Part shown: piece after piece, positions 55,401 through 63,442 of the stretch | Layout of the letters: the number at the start of each line of letters is the position of its first letter | Numbering within the stretch: the first letter of the stretch is position 1 | Assembly: GCF_900100785.1 (NCBI RefSeq) | Contig: NZ_FNCP01000021.1 | Location: 1 to 64,000 of the forward strand | Source: Desulfosporosinus hippei DSM 8344 | Lineage (GTDB): Bacteria > Bacillota > Desulfitobacteriia > Desulfitobacteriales > Desulfitobacteriaceae | Length of the DNA: 64,000 nt | Reading direction: 5' to 3' | Notes under the pieces: generated by a model | Database searches by the model: none | What the model was told of the DNA's origin: nothing | What the model saw: the letters and a program-made list of their open reading frames with translations, nothing else | Made by a program: the position numbers and the translations under genes

Positions 55401-55540
55401 GTAAGAACCATTGCCGTGTCAACCACAATATCCGGTTGTTCTTGCTGTGCCAATTGAAAAAAAGTTGTAAATCCATAGACTACCAGCATGATAAAGAAAA
55501 GCAGAGTGATCTTTCGTTTCTTGATCAAATACTCAATCAC
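52454..55540 (-). CDS. RND efflux transporter (HAE1 family)
   Basis: The 1028-residue protein has twelve transmembrane helices in two halves and two large extracytoplasmic loops. Helix 4 carries the RND proton-relay region LVSVAALIIVLGILVDDAVVV. It should export hydrophobic compounds by proton antiport. It is coupled by a 4-bp overlap to the adaptor gene upstream. No TolC-like outer membrane gene is present, consistent with a Gram-positive envelope. Confidence 0.93.
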   Translation of the reverse strand: MIEYLIKKRKITLLFFIMLVVYGFTTFFQLAQQEQPDIVVDTAMVLTVYPGASPEKVEQTVTKKIEEKINEIQGLKSITSQSNPQYSKIVVQLQEGVDPKEKWNELRNKVKDVESSLPSDCKQPEINDDLSKTFIETFAVTADSYQEVYALRDTLKVWKDQLRTLPNVADVSIMGLPDQEIRIDVDTHKINQLEIPWTQVAGAIKKENERTPLGDLEQGDRLYQLKIKDTHDPEALYNTVISMNNQGIPVYLRDVATITVACEKEESLVSFNGKPAISISVQGEIGSDVPGMQKNVDEMMKELEKELPSGTQLNHVYSQNERIEDLFSDLTLEVLLAVAAVLLVCSLGLNFVTSCIIAMAIPISLSMGLMLTPNLNITMNLVSVAALIIVLGILVDDAVVVNDNIERRLIELGEPPLQAVVKGTNEVFISILTATAATIFAFGPIAFLQGNVGQFIRPLPIIISLSMISSMAMSLTIVPIFRHWRAEKLSVFPARYSKSNGFLGKQLDRLALWYSEKLMPRILRKPLKVGLMAVLISTLAYGLFPLLPVQLFPNSVRGEMLIDVRMPKGESLDGTNQKVQDIASWVQKQEGITLVNTYAGDSAPSMFRGDLSIGKGNNLGQIVVKINTEQKRTEELVPEWNAKFSEMYPGIRVLAKEIKFGPPIGAPIDIRIYGEDLYVLQTLENEVKESLLKYPGAVNINGSIGQDKTGIELTINKAQMDQNLVKYDDLTKTLRLATEGIEVSEFDNGKDLINIVMYSDKSSPDPMLVFDRLYVPNANGKLIPLKEIAQMEPSFSINTVPRRNLSRLAEVTSDLDGVTATEAMEKIRPLMAGIKLPAGYTLEFGGETSEQTDIFTDMGRLMIVAIFLILIVIAMQFYSLSLPILVMSTVYLAFAGSMIGLLITRTPFGFGSVMGLICLVGIVVRNGIVLIEFIENERHAGVALEQAVINAGKARLKPVLLTAGTAIAGLLSLATGKELMFRALAITIIAGLFYSTVMTLVVVPSFYTVLTKWKEKRRLSRQTNNFNV

Positions 55541-56775
55541 AGATCCCCACCCCCGGTTACCTTGACCTGAGCCCCATCAAAAAGGTCGTCTACTCCACTA
55601 ATGATCACCTCTGTTCCTTCGTTGAGGGGGGAGAGAATCTGAATTTTATTATCTTTCATTTCTCCAATAGACACTTCTTGCTTGATACTTTTCCCATCAC
55701 TAATAATAAAGACATAGGGATTTTTACCGTTTATGCTGCGAAGGGATTCCACGGGCAAAAATATAGATTTACGAGTTTGGGTAACATGGTTGCAAACGGC
55801 TACCTGACCCGGAACCCAATCATGCTCTTTGTTGTCCACGGTCACTTCAACCCCTATTGTTCCTGTCTGAACATTAGTTGCTGAGAAGATGTTGGTTACA
55901 GTGCCTTGCTTCTTTTGTCCATATAGACTAACTGTTACCGTATCCCCCTTTTTCCAGTCTCCAATGCTGCTGTCCGGGACCGGAAGTGTCAACTTGAGTA
56001 AATCAATATTTCCCAAACGAAGAACCGGGGTGCCTGCTGCTACGAGCTGACCATTGGAGGCCAATTTATTTAACACCGTCCCTTTAAAGGGAGCCTTGAG
56101 GACAGTCCTTTCCAAAGCCAACTTTGCTTGGTTAGTGTTTTCTTCCGCCAGCTTGTACCCGGCTAGGGCTGCTTCCTTAAGTTCAGCCCGGGCACCTTCA
56201 AGGGCCATGCCATAGGCAGCTTTAGCAGTTCTAAGATCGCTTTCTGATACACTAAGGCTCATCTGGGCCTTTTCATAATCACTTTGGGAAACTGCCCCTG
56301 CCTGGAACAAGGCTTCCACTCTCTTCAAGTCATTAAATGCTTTTTGATAGACTGCATTTGCTTTGTCAAAGGCCGCTTTAGCAGTTTCCTTTTCTTGATC
56401 TCTCGCCCCATTTAAGGCTTGGTTAAGATTCGCTCTGGCCTGTTCAAGGGAGGCACCGGCAATTTCTGTATTAATTTGATATTGACTGGGGTCTAAACCG
56501 GCAATAACGTCGCCGTCTTCTAAGTTGTCACTCTCCTGTTTTTCTAAGGCAACAATTCTGCCCGGTACTTCAAAGGATAAAATTGCCTCCTCAATCGGCT
56601 GCAACATTCCAGAAAGCTCAAGCTTATCCTCAACCGCTACCAATTTGGTTAGTTCAGTTTCAACGTTTTTTACACTTGCTCCTGTTTCAAATTCTTTGTT
56701 GTTAAGATTAGAACATCCCACGGTAAAGTTAAGTAAAGAAAAAATTAAAACGCAGGAATAAATCATTTTTTTCAC
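55537..56775 (-). CDS. RND/HlyD-type membrane fusion (adaptor) lipoprotein
   Basis: The 412-residue protein begins with a lipoprotein signal (SLLNFTVGC), then a barrel-sandwich/lipoyl domain split by a helical hairpin (residues about 105-220) and a beta-barrel domain. It partners the RND pump. I choose GTG 56775, with GAGGTGG six bases upstream; the frame opens at 56796. The operon is probably controlled by the TetR-type gene just upstream. Confidence 0.92.
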   Translation of the reverse strand: MKKMIYSCVLIFSLLNFTVGCSNLNNKEFETGASVKNVETELTKLVAVEDKLELSGMLQPIEEAILSFEVPGRIVALEKQESDNLEDGDVIAGLDPSQYQINTEIAGASLEQARANLNQALNGARDQEKETAKAAFDKANAVYQKAFNDLKRVEALFQAGAVSQSDYEKAQMSLSVSESDLRTAKAAYGMALEGARAELKEAALAGYKLAEENTNQAKLALERTVLKAPFKGTVLNKLASNGQLVAAGTPVLRLGNIDLLKLTLPVPDSSIGDWKKGDTVTVSLYGQKKQGTVTNIFSATNVQTGTIGVEVTVDNKEHDWVPGQVAVCNHVTQTRKSIFLPVESLRSINGKNPYVFIISDGKSIKQEVSIGEMKDNKIQILSPLNEGTEVIISGVDDLFDGAQVKVTGGGDL

Positions 56776-56876
56776 AAAATCCACCTCTTTAATCATAGTA
56801 AGGCTCTTCTACAATAGAGATAGGCATTAAACAAATACTGTTCCTGCAAAGAATTTAGAAGGATCGCTGAATAGAC

Positions 56877-57494
56877 TTATGTAGCTTTAGTGTCTATTAA
56901 TCCCTCTAAAAAGATCTTGGCAGCACTTCTGCACAACCTCTCAATCTCCACCGGAATCAGCTCTCCTTCGAGTCTGCTTTGAACCACAAAAAGACCGATA
57001 AGGGATTCAACGTACATAAGTGCGGCAATAAAAAAGTCATTTTCTTTAAGTATTCCTTGGTTATATAACTCTCTAAGTTTTTCCTCGAGTATCTCGATTA
57101 CCGTTTTAAGGGTATTGGTTACATTTCTGCTTAATTCGGATCTCTTTTTCGATTCTATAATCGCAACGATTAATACCCCTTTACTCTCGACAATGCGTGA
57201 ATATAGTTCCATGCCAAATTGAAAGAACATTTCTTCAGGACATAGTTCACTTTGAACAATACTCTTAAGTCTTGAGTGACTATGATAGGTAATTTCCTTG
57301 GATATTTCCAGAAAGATGCCTTCTTTACTTTTAAAATGCCTAAATAGGGTGGCCTCATTGACACCTGCTGTTTTAGCAATCATTTTTGTAGTAGTCCCTT
57401 TGAATCCATTCTCCATAAACAACTGTCTGGCTGCTTCAATGATGTTCAGACTAAGAGTATTGTCTTGAGGATTCTTTAGTTCAGGATTTTCCAT
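56877..57494 (-). CDS. TetR-family transcription regulator
   Basis: The 205-residue protein has an N-terminal TetR HTH (TTTKMIAKTAGVNEATLFRHFKSKEGIFLEI) and a ligand-binding all-helical C-terminal part. It precedes the RND operon in the same direction by about 100 bp and is likely its repressor. A 52-bp palindrome lies just upstream. Confidence 0.92.
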   Translation of the reverse strand: MENPELKNPQDNTLSLNIIEAARQLFMENGFKGTTTKMIAKTAGVNEATLFRHFKSKEGIFLEISKEITYHSHSRLKSIVQSELCPEEMFFQFGMELYSRIVESKGVLIVAIIESKKRSELSRNVTNTLKTVIEILEEKLRELYNQGILKENDFFIAALMYVESLIGLFVVQSRLEGELIPVEIERLCRSAAKIFLEGLIDTKAT

Positions 57495-57511
57495 GAGCTA
57501 GACCTCCCATT

Positions 57512-57563
57512 TAAAGTGGTAGCATGAGTGCAAGTATGTACTTGCACTCATGCTACCACTTTA
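57512..57563. promoter_or_regulatory. 52-bp perfect palindrome upstream of tetR-type gene
   Basis: Arms of 25 bp (ending GTGCAAGTA and TACTTGCAC) are perfectly complementary around a 2-bp centre. The inner part AGTGCAAGTATGTACTTGCACT has the form of a TetR operator. It starts 18 bp upstream of the regulator ATG. Confidence 0.7.
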
Positions 57564-57923
57564 TAGTTAACAATTCAAGGTATATTTTTCCTACTTACCT
57601 AAGTGTTTTTATCAATTGCGAGAAACCCACTTCTTCTATGAGGTTGTTCGGATTTCCACTTCGATGTTAGCATCCCCTACCGAAGCCCCGATGTTCAGCT
57701 TTAGCTGAACCAGTTCACTGATGTCCTTCCAGTAAAAAAGACCTTGCTTTTGAAGTTTAAGATTCTGTTAATACTATAGTAGCTATTATTGTTTTATAAC
57801 TCAAATTCATCACAAAACCTAAAAAACTTAATATGATTATAGAAGGCTGGAACCCTTTATCCCTCAAAGACATAGATTGGTTGTAGTTGATAATGGTTAT
57901 CAGACAAAAGGAGGACATATAAC
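57564..57923. other. Intergenic region between tetR-type gene and asnB
   Basis: About 360 bp. It includes a short palindrome GTTCAGCT-TT-AGCTGAAC near 57691-57708 and a CTTCG/CGAAG pair around 57659-57685, in a less AT-rich patch (57640-57740) of unknown origin. The asnB Fur-like box is at its end. No coding frame was seen. Confidence 0.4.
57888..57902 (+). promoter_or_regulatory. Fur-like box before asnB
   Basis: TGATAATGGTTATCA is a perfect six-base-arm palindrome that matches the Fur consensus except for one position. It ends 21 bp before the asnB ATG and just before the AAAAGGAGG ribosome site. Confidence 0.6.
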
Positions 57924-59810
57924 ATGTGTGGTATCGTTGGTATGGTAAATTGGAGGCAGGATCTAACTCAACAAAAAGAGGTCCTAGTCAGTATGACTAA
58001 TACCCTAATTCCTCGTGGTCCTGATGCAGAAGGGTATTGGCTTTCTCCACGTGTAGCGTTTGGACATAGACGACTAATCGTGGTGGATCCCCAAGGAGGT
58101 CTTCAACCCATGATTCGTCAACGGGGAGAACATACGTATACACTTATCTATAACGGTGAGCTCTATAACACACCTGAGATTCGTCAGGAACTTTCAAGTC
58201 TTGGTTACTCCTTTGAAGGCCATTCCGATACAGAGGCAGTATTATTGTCCTATATGGAGTGGGGGCCTTCTTGCGTGGAGCGTCTCAATGGAATCTTCGC
58301 CTTTGGAATTTGGGACAGCAGAGAGCAAAACTTATTTGTGACGCGAGATCGCTTAGGGGTTAAACCCCTCTTTTACTCTGAAAAGGCCGGCTCTCTTATT
58401 TTCGCTTCCGAACTAAAAGCTTTATTGAAACACCCGGACATTTCCCCCACCTTAGGGCAAGAAGGCTTATCCGAGATCTTTCTCGTTGGTCCGGCCCGCA
58501 GTCCCGGGGTAGGTGTTTTCGAGGGCATTTCCGAATTGAAACCCGGGCATGCACTTAAGTATTCTGCAAATGGTCTAAGTATTCATAGGTATTGGGCCTT
58601 ACCTAATAATATCCATGAAGACGATTTAAATACTACGACTCAAAAAATTCGCGAGCTTTTTCTCGATACAGTAAAACGTCAATTAGTTTCAGATGTCCCT
58701 ATTGGAACCCTACTTTCTGGAGGCTTAGATTCCAGCGCCATCACAGCCATAGCCGCGGTGGCTCAAGCAGAAAATCAAAAAGGATCACTGCCCACCTTCT
58801 CGGTTGACTATGCTGATAATGACAAATATTTTCTGCCTAATGCCTTTCAGCCCGGTGCCGATGGACCTTGGATAGAAAGAATGTCCCAAGCCTTTAACAC
58901 TCAGCACACAAATTGTAAATTTAATATACCGGAACTGGTTGAGTCCCTTAAAGACTCTACCCTGGCCCGAGATCTGCCCGGAATGGCCGATGTTGATGCC
59001 TCCCTACTGCTCTTTTCCCGAGAAATCAAGAAGAGAATTACCGTGGGCTTATCCGGAGAATGTGCCGACGAAATCTTCGGAGGCTATCCCTGGTTTCATC
59101 GGCAAGAATCCCTGGAAGCCCAAACCTTTCCTTGGGCTCTTCACGTAGAAAACAGATTGCAGGTACTATCCCCTGAGCTGATTGATCGTCTCCAACCTCA
59201 TAGCTACTTAAAGAAACGTTATGAAGAGGCACTGTCAGAGATTCCAAATTTGCCGGGCTCTGGCACGATTCATCAAGACAGTCGAACTCTATCCGGAGAA
59301 CTACAACGGGAAGCCCGAATACGAGAAATCAGCTATTTGACCATAACTCGTTTCATGCCAACTCTCCTCGATCGCAAAGACCGCATGACCATGGCTACGG
59401 GCCTGGAGGTGCGTGTCCCCTTCTGCGACCATAGGTTAGTTGAATACGCCTGGAATATTCCTTGGGAGATGAAAGCGATAGAAGGCAGAGAAAAAGGACT
59501 CCTTAGACATGCGCTGACGGGCATCTTACCCGAAGATGTACTCTGGCGCCGTAAAAGTCCTTATCCGAAAACCCATCATCCCAACTATCTATCCTCTGTT
59601 CGCACTTGGCTCCAAGAAATTATTGAAGACAGCGCCTCCCCCATTCTTCCATTTCTCAATCTCTCAGAACTAAGAAGTTTAATGAAGCTCTCGGATACAA
59701 TTCCCTCCGGTCGCCCTTGGTTTGGTCAATTAATGGATATTCCCCAGCTTTTTGCCTATCTAATCCAGACCAATTTCTGGTTAAAAGAGAACAAAATCCA
59801 GTTCAGCTAA
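57924..59810 (+). CDS. asnB: Asparagine synthase (glutamine-hydrolysing)
   Basis: The 628-residue enzyme starts MCGIVGM; Cys-2 is the amidotransferase nucleophile, followed by RGPDAEGYW and YNGELYN. The synthetase domain has the PP-loop LLSGGLDSSAI near residue 264 and VGLSGECADEIFGGYPW. It makes asparagine from aspartate, glutamine and ATP. AAAAGGAGG precedes the ATG. It is monocistronic with a terminator. Family members can also amidate cell-wall or other substrates. Confidence 0.93.
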   Translation: MCGIVGMVNWRQDLTQQKEVLVSMTNTLIPRGPDAEGYWLSPRVAFGHRRLIVVDPQGGLQPMIRQRGEHTYTLIYNGELYNTPEIRQELSSLGYSFEGHSDTEAVLLSYMEWGPSCVERLNGIFAFGIWDSREQNLFVTRDRLGVKPLFYSEKAGSLIFASELKALLKHPDISPTLGQEGLSEIFLVGPARSPGVGVFEGISELKPGHALKYSANGLSIHRYWALPNNIHEDDLNTTTQKIRELFLDTVKRQLVSDVPIGTLLSGGLDSSAITAIAAVAQAENQKGSLPTFSVDYADNDKYFLPNAFQPGADGPWIERMSQAFNTQHTNCKFNIPELVESLKDSTLARDLPGMADVDASLLLFSREIKKRITVGLSGECADEIFGGYPWFHRQESLEAQTFPWALHVENRLQVLSPELIDRLQPHSYLKKRYEEALSEIPNLPGSGTIHQDSRTLSGELQREARIREISYLTITRFMPTLLDRKDRMTMATGLEVRVPFCDHRLVEYAWNIPWEMKAIEGREKGLLRHALTGILPEDVLWRRKSPYPKTHHPNYLSSVRTWLQEIIEDSASPILPFLNLSELRSLMKLSDTIPSGRPWFGQLMDIPQLFAYLIQTNFWLKENKIQFS

Positions 59811-59831
59811 GAGCAGTATGTTAATAAAATA

Positions 59832-59862
59832 GAAGGGCCTGCAATAACTTACAGGCCCTTCC
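59832..59862 (+). terminator. asnB terminator
   Basis: GAAGGGCCTG / CAGGCCCTTC with an 11-nt loop, about 20 bp after the stop. The following T-run is weak. Confidence 0.75.
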
Positions 59863-60030
59863 TAAATAGAACTTTCTAACCAACTTCTTTTTTCCCTTAG
59901 GCAACCAGAATCTTTCGATTTTTCCGCCTTAATATCTAACTGGGACTTTGGGCAATCCAGCAAGGGTGAGAGGCATCCCTTCCTCCCATTTGGCAGACCT
60001 AATATATCAAATTTGTGTAATACAGAGGCC

Positions 60031-60054
60031 AAATGGTGCATCGATGCACCATTT
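60031..60054. terminator. Perfect 24-bp palindrome after the first CNNM-type gene
   Basis: AAATGGTGCATCGATGCACCATTT lies 4 bp beyond the stop of the minus-strand gene at 60059. It may be a weak terminator for that gene or a protein-binding site; a T-run is lacking. Confidence 0.4.
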
Positions 60055-60058
60055 GATT

Positions 60059-61378
60059 TTAGCCTTTTGTCTCAAGAGGCTTTCTGAAAGCCTTAACTTT
60101 AGTTATTCGAAATCCGATAACCTCCATTACTTCAAACACAACACCCTCAAAACTAATTTTATCTCCCTTGACGGGCTTACGCCCTAACCTGGAGAAGATG
60201 TATCCCCCAATGGTAGTAACAGTTTCTTCCTCTAACTCAATATCGAGCATTTCAGATACTTCTTCCATTAATACTCGTCCATTAATAAGATACTCGTTTT
60301 CAGCTAGTTTTTGAATAGAGGGTTGTTCCGACTCAAACTCATCATATATTTCTCCCACTAATTCTTCCAACATATCTTCAATCGTGACCAGCCCTGCACT
60401 TCCTCCGAATTCATCAACAACCACAGCCATATGAGTGTGCTGGCTCCTCATTCTCTGGACAAGATGTGAAATTGGCATACCCTCAGGTACTGCCAGAACA
60501 TCTCGCTTAATCAGCAAAATATCTTTCTCGCCCGACTCTTGCAGTCGGAGGATATCTCTCATATGGACTAAACCAACCACATTATCTTTATCATCATCAC
60601 ACAGCAAATATCGAGTGTGTCCATAGTCTTTAATGGTTTGAATAATTTCCTCGAATGTGTCCTGGAGGAAGACGCATACCATATCCTGGCGGGGAACCAT
60701 TACTTCACTAGCATTACGATCTGAGAATTCAAAGACATTATCCAGCAGTTTTCCTTCGAGTTTATCTAAATAGCCGTGTTTTTGACTGGCATCAACCAGC
60801 ATTCTTAATTCCTCTTCACTATGAGATAAGTCAGCCTCATTGGCTGGTTCGATTTTCCAGATGCGCAACACAAGATTAGCTAAGCCATTCAGGGAGCGAA
60901 TAACAGGATAGCAGATCCAATAAAAGGCCTTGAGAAACCCAGCGGTAGCAAGTGCTGTAGCTTCAGCCTTTTGGATGGCCAATGATTTAGGAACAAGTTC
61001 TCCTAAAACAATGTGCAATAAAGAAATGATTGAAAAAGCAATCGCTATTGAGATGGTATGAGTATAGAGCATATTCCAACCGGCTATCTTAGCAAACAAT
61101 GGTTCAATTAACCTTGCGATTGCCGGTTCGCCAATCCAGCCTAAACCTAAAGAAGAAAGGGTAATGCCCAACTGACAAGCTGAAAGATAAGCATCAAGTT
61201 GAGAAGTAACATCCAGGGCAGTTTGAGCTCTTGGGGAACCATTCTCAGCAAGTTCAGCCAAACGTGTCTTTCTTACTTTGACTAAAGAAAATTCTGCCGC
61301 TACAAACAGCCCATTTAAACCCACTAACAAAAATGCGATTAAAATCATTATGATACTCCAAAGCAGACCGTCGATGAT
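60059..61378 (-). CDS. CNNM/CorC-type DUF21-CBS membrane protein (copy 1)
   Basis: A 439-residue protein with an N-terminal DUF21 membrane domain of about four helices, two CBS motifs (residues about 205-330) and a C-terminal CorC/HlyC domain. The family is linked to magnesium or cobalt export and often named hemolysin. The ribosome site AGGAGG is followed six bases later by ATC at 61378, not by a standard start; an ATG at 61348 would be 36 bases from the site and clip the conserved IIDGLLWS. Its paralogue lies directly upstream. Confidence 0.88.
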   Translation of the reverse strand: MIDGLLWSIIMILIAFLLVGLNGLFVAAEFSLVKVRKTRLAELAENGSPRAQTALDVTSQLDAYLSACQLGITLSSLGLGWIGEPAIARLIEPLFAKIAGWNMLYTHTISIAIAFSIISLLHIVLGELVPKSLAIQKAEATALATAGFLKAFYWICYPVIRSLNGLANLVLRIWKIEPANEADLSHSEEELRMLVDASQKHGYLDKLEGKLLDNVFEFSDRNASEVMVPRQDMVCVFLQDTFEEIIQTIKDYGHTRYLLCDDDKDNVVGLVHMRDILRLQESGEKDILLIKRDVLAVPEGMPISHLVQRMRSQHTHMAVVVDEFGGSAGLVTIEDMLEELVGEIYDEFESEQPSIQKLAENEYLINGRVLMEEVSEMLDIELEEETVTTIGGYIFSRLGRKPVKGDKISFEGVVFEVMEVIGFRITKVKAFRKPLETKG

Positions 61379-61495
61379 TGATTTCCTCCTTTTAATTTCA
61401 AAACAAAAAATTTATCTATACTTATTTTTCTAAGATATTGCAGCTATTATACCCATTTATTTAGGGATAATTGTGAAGCTACCCTGAATTTGCGG

Positions 61496-62848
61496 TTAAA
61501 CCGCCTCGTGAACATCCGGCAACTCACTCGCTTTAGTCTCAGGAAGCTTTCTCTTCACTAGGACTTTTGTGATTCTAAAGCCTAAAACCTCCATAACTTC
61601 GAAAAGGAAACCGTCAAAATATATGACATCCCCCTTAACGGGCTTCCTGCCAATTCTAGAAAATACATATCCTCCAATGGTTGAAACAGTTTCTTCCTCT
61701 AACTGAATGTCCAACATTTCCGAGACCTCTTCCATGAGAACCCGTCCATTGAGTACGTATTCGTTTTCGTCGATTTTTTCGATTGGCGGTTGTTCTAATT
61801 CAAATTCATCATAGATTTCGCCAACTAACTCTTCCAACATGTCTTCCAAGGTAACCAGTCCCGCTGATCCGCCAAATTCATCCACTACTACAGCCATATG
61901 CGTTCGTTGACTGCGCATCCTCTGGACAAGATGAGAAATCGGCATACCCTCCGGAACTGCCAGGATATCCCGCTTAATCTCAGCAATATCTTTTACACCG
62001 GTCTTTTCCCGCAAACAAATAATATCTCGCATATGCACTAACCCCAGGACATGATCTTTGTCGTCATCACATAAAGGGTACCTGGTATGCCCGTGTTCCT
62101 TAACTATTTGAAGAATTTCTTCAAAAGTATCTTGAATAAAGATGCAAACCATATCCTGGCGAGGAATCATAACCTCACTGGCAATCCGATCCGAAAATTC
62201 AAAGACATTGTCCAGCAGCTTACCTTCTAATTTATCTAAATATCCATGCTTCTGACTAGCATCGACTAACATTCGAAGTTCTTCTTCACTATGGGACAAA
62301 TCAGCCTCATTGGCAGGTTCAATTCCCCAAATGCGCAACACGATATTGGCGATGCTATTAAGGGTCCAAATTATTGGATAGAATAACCAATAAAAGAATT
62401 TCAAAAAGCCTGCACTTGCCAGGGCAATACTTTCTGCATTTTGAATCGCCAATGACTTAGGCACTAATTCTCCAAGCACAATGTGTAAAAAAGAGATAAT
62501 TATAAAGGATATTGCTATGGCTATGGAATGAGTGTAAATTACATTCCAGCTGGCCACATTGATAAACAAAGGCTCAATAAGAGTTGCAATTGCGGGTTCA
62601 CCCAGCCAACCAAGACCTAACGATGCCAGGGTAATTCCCAATTGACAGGCTGAAAGATAAGCATCCAGTTGTGCAGTGACATCAAGTGCGCTTTTTGCTC
62701 GACGTGAGCCGTTATCTGCAAGTTCTGCCAAACGGGTCTTGCGAACTTTGACCATGGCAAATTCGGCAGCTACGAAGACACCGTTTAATCCGACTAACAA
62801 AAAAGCAATTAAGACCTTTATGCCACTCCAGAGCAGACCGTCTATGAT
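61496..62848 (-). CDS. CNNM/CorC-type DUF21-CBS membrane protein (copy 2)
   Basis: A close paralogue of copy 1, with the same DUF21, CBS pair and CorC/HlyC order, about 450 residues if begun at ATC 62848. AGGAGG lies six bases before that codon, exactly as in copy 1, and the conserved IIDGLLWS follows. The first usable standard start, TTG 62800, would remove half of the first transmembrane helix. The pair probably arose by tandem duplication. Both may move Mg2+ or other divalent ions. Confidence 0.88.
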   Translation of the reverse strand: MIDGLLWSGIKVLIAFLLVGLNGVFVAAEFAMVKVRKTRLAELADNGSRRAKSALDVTAQLDAYLSACQLGITLASLGLGWLGEPAIATLIEPLFINVASWNVIYTHSIAIAISFIIISFLHIVLGELVPKSLAIQNAESIALASAGFLKFFYWLFYPIIWTLNSIANIVLRIWGIEPANEADLSHSEEELRMLVDASQKHGYLDKLEGKLLDNVFEFSDRIASEVMIPRQDMVCIFIQDTFEEILQIVKEHGHTRYPLCDDDKDHVLGLVHMRDIICLREKTGVKDIAEIKRDILAVPEGMPISHLVQRMRSQRTHMAVVVDEFGGSAGLVTLEDMLEELVGEIYDEFELEQPPIEKIDENEYVLNGRVLMEEVSEMLDIQLEEETVSTIGGYVFSRIGRKPVKGDVIYFDGFLFEVMEVLGFRITKVLVKRKLPETKASELPDVHEAV

Positions 62849-62962
62849 TTTTCTCCTCCTTTAATATCTAAAAACCTAATTATATCTATTTATTTATCTA
62901 TATATTTATCTATTACCGTTATTTGTACTTATGCTAAATAAGGGGAATACATTACCTATGGT

Positions 62963-63442
62963 TCATTTTACTGATTTTCCCCCGGTTTCTTTTTCTCTTA
63001 AGAAACTCAGAACGGTTTCATCCTCTTCAATACCGATGATATGCTTCATCATATACTCGTATCCTGAGATCGAAGTACTTACTTGGCTGTTAATTGAACC
63101 AGCCGGTTTATCCTCAGAAGTTGAACCCTCAGTTGTAAAAAATAACTCTTCTAAAGAAAACATTATCTCTGGTTCTGGTTCAGCTTCAGCCTCTTGCTCA
63201 TCTATTTGGGGTTGCTCCTGCAAGGAATCCACATTCTCAAATTCAGGCACATCTAATGATAAGGTATGATGAGAATTATTAAAAGGCTCTTTCCACTCCT
63301 TTTGAACTAAAACTTGTTTTAAAATTTCCTTAATAAATGAGCTCCTCTTCTCCGGATCAATTTGTTGAATGGCCAGCCAAAGATCCTCCTCTGCAGATTT
63401 ATCAAAATACAGAGGGATAAATAAGGGTTGAAACGACATCAT
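62963..63442 (-). CDS. Possible ParR-like adaptor partner of ParM-type actin
   Basis: The 159-residue product has a small N-terminal region, IPLYFDKSAEEDLWLAIQQI and SSFIKEILKQVL, that could be a ribbon-helix-helix fold, followed by a long acidic low-complexity stretch (DEQEAEAEPEPE) and a short helical end. Its ATG overlaps the stop of the ParM-like gene by 4 bp. Such an operon position and composition suit a DNA-binding ParR-type adaptor; homology is not shown from sequence alone. Confidence 0.5.
   Translation of the reverse strand: MMSFQPLFIPLYFDKSAEEDLWLAIQQIDPEKRSSFIKEILKQVLVQKEWKEPFNNSHHTLSLDVPEFENVDSLQEQPQIDEQEAEAEPEPEIMFSLEELFFTTEGSTSEDKPAGSINSQVSTSISGYEYMMKHIIGIEEDETVLSFLREKETGGKSVK

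Noticed and set aside
62676-62864. Plus-strand frame at the start of CNNM copy 2
   Set aside because: Antisense to the conserved N-terminus and ribosome site; no support.
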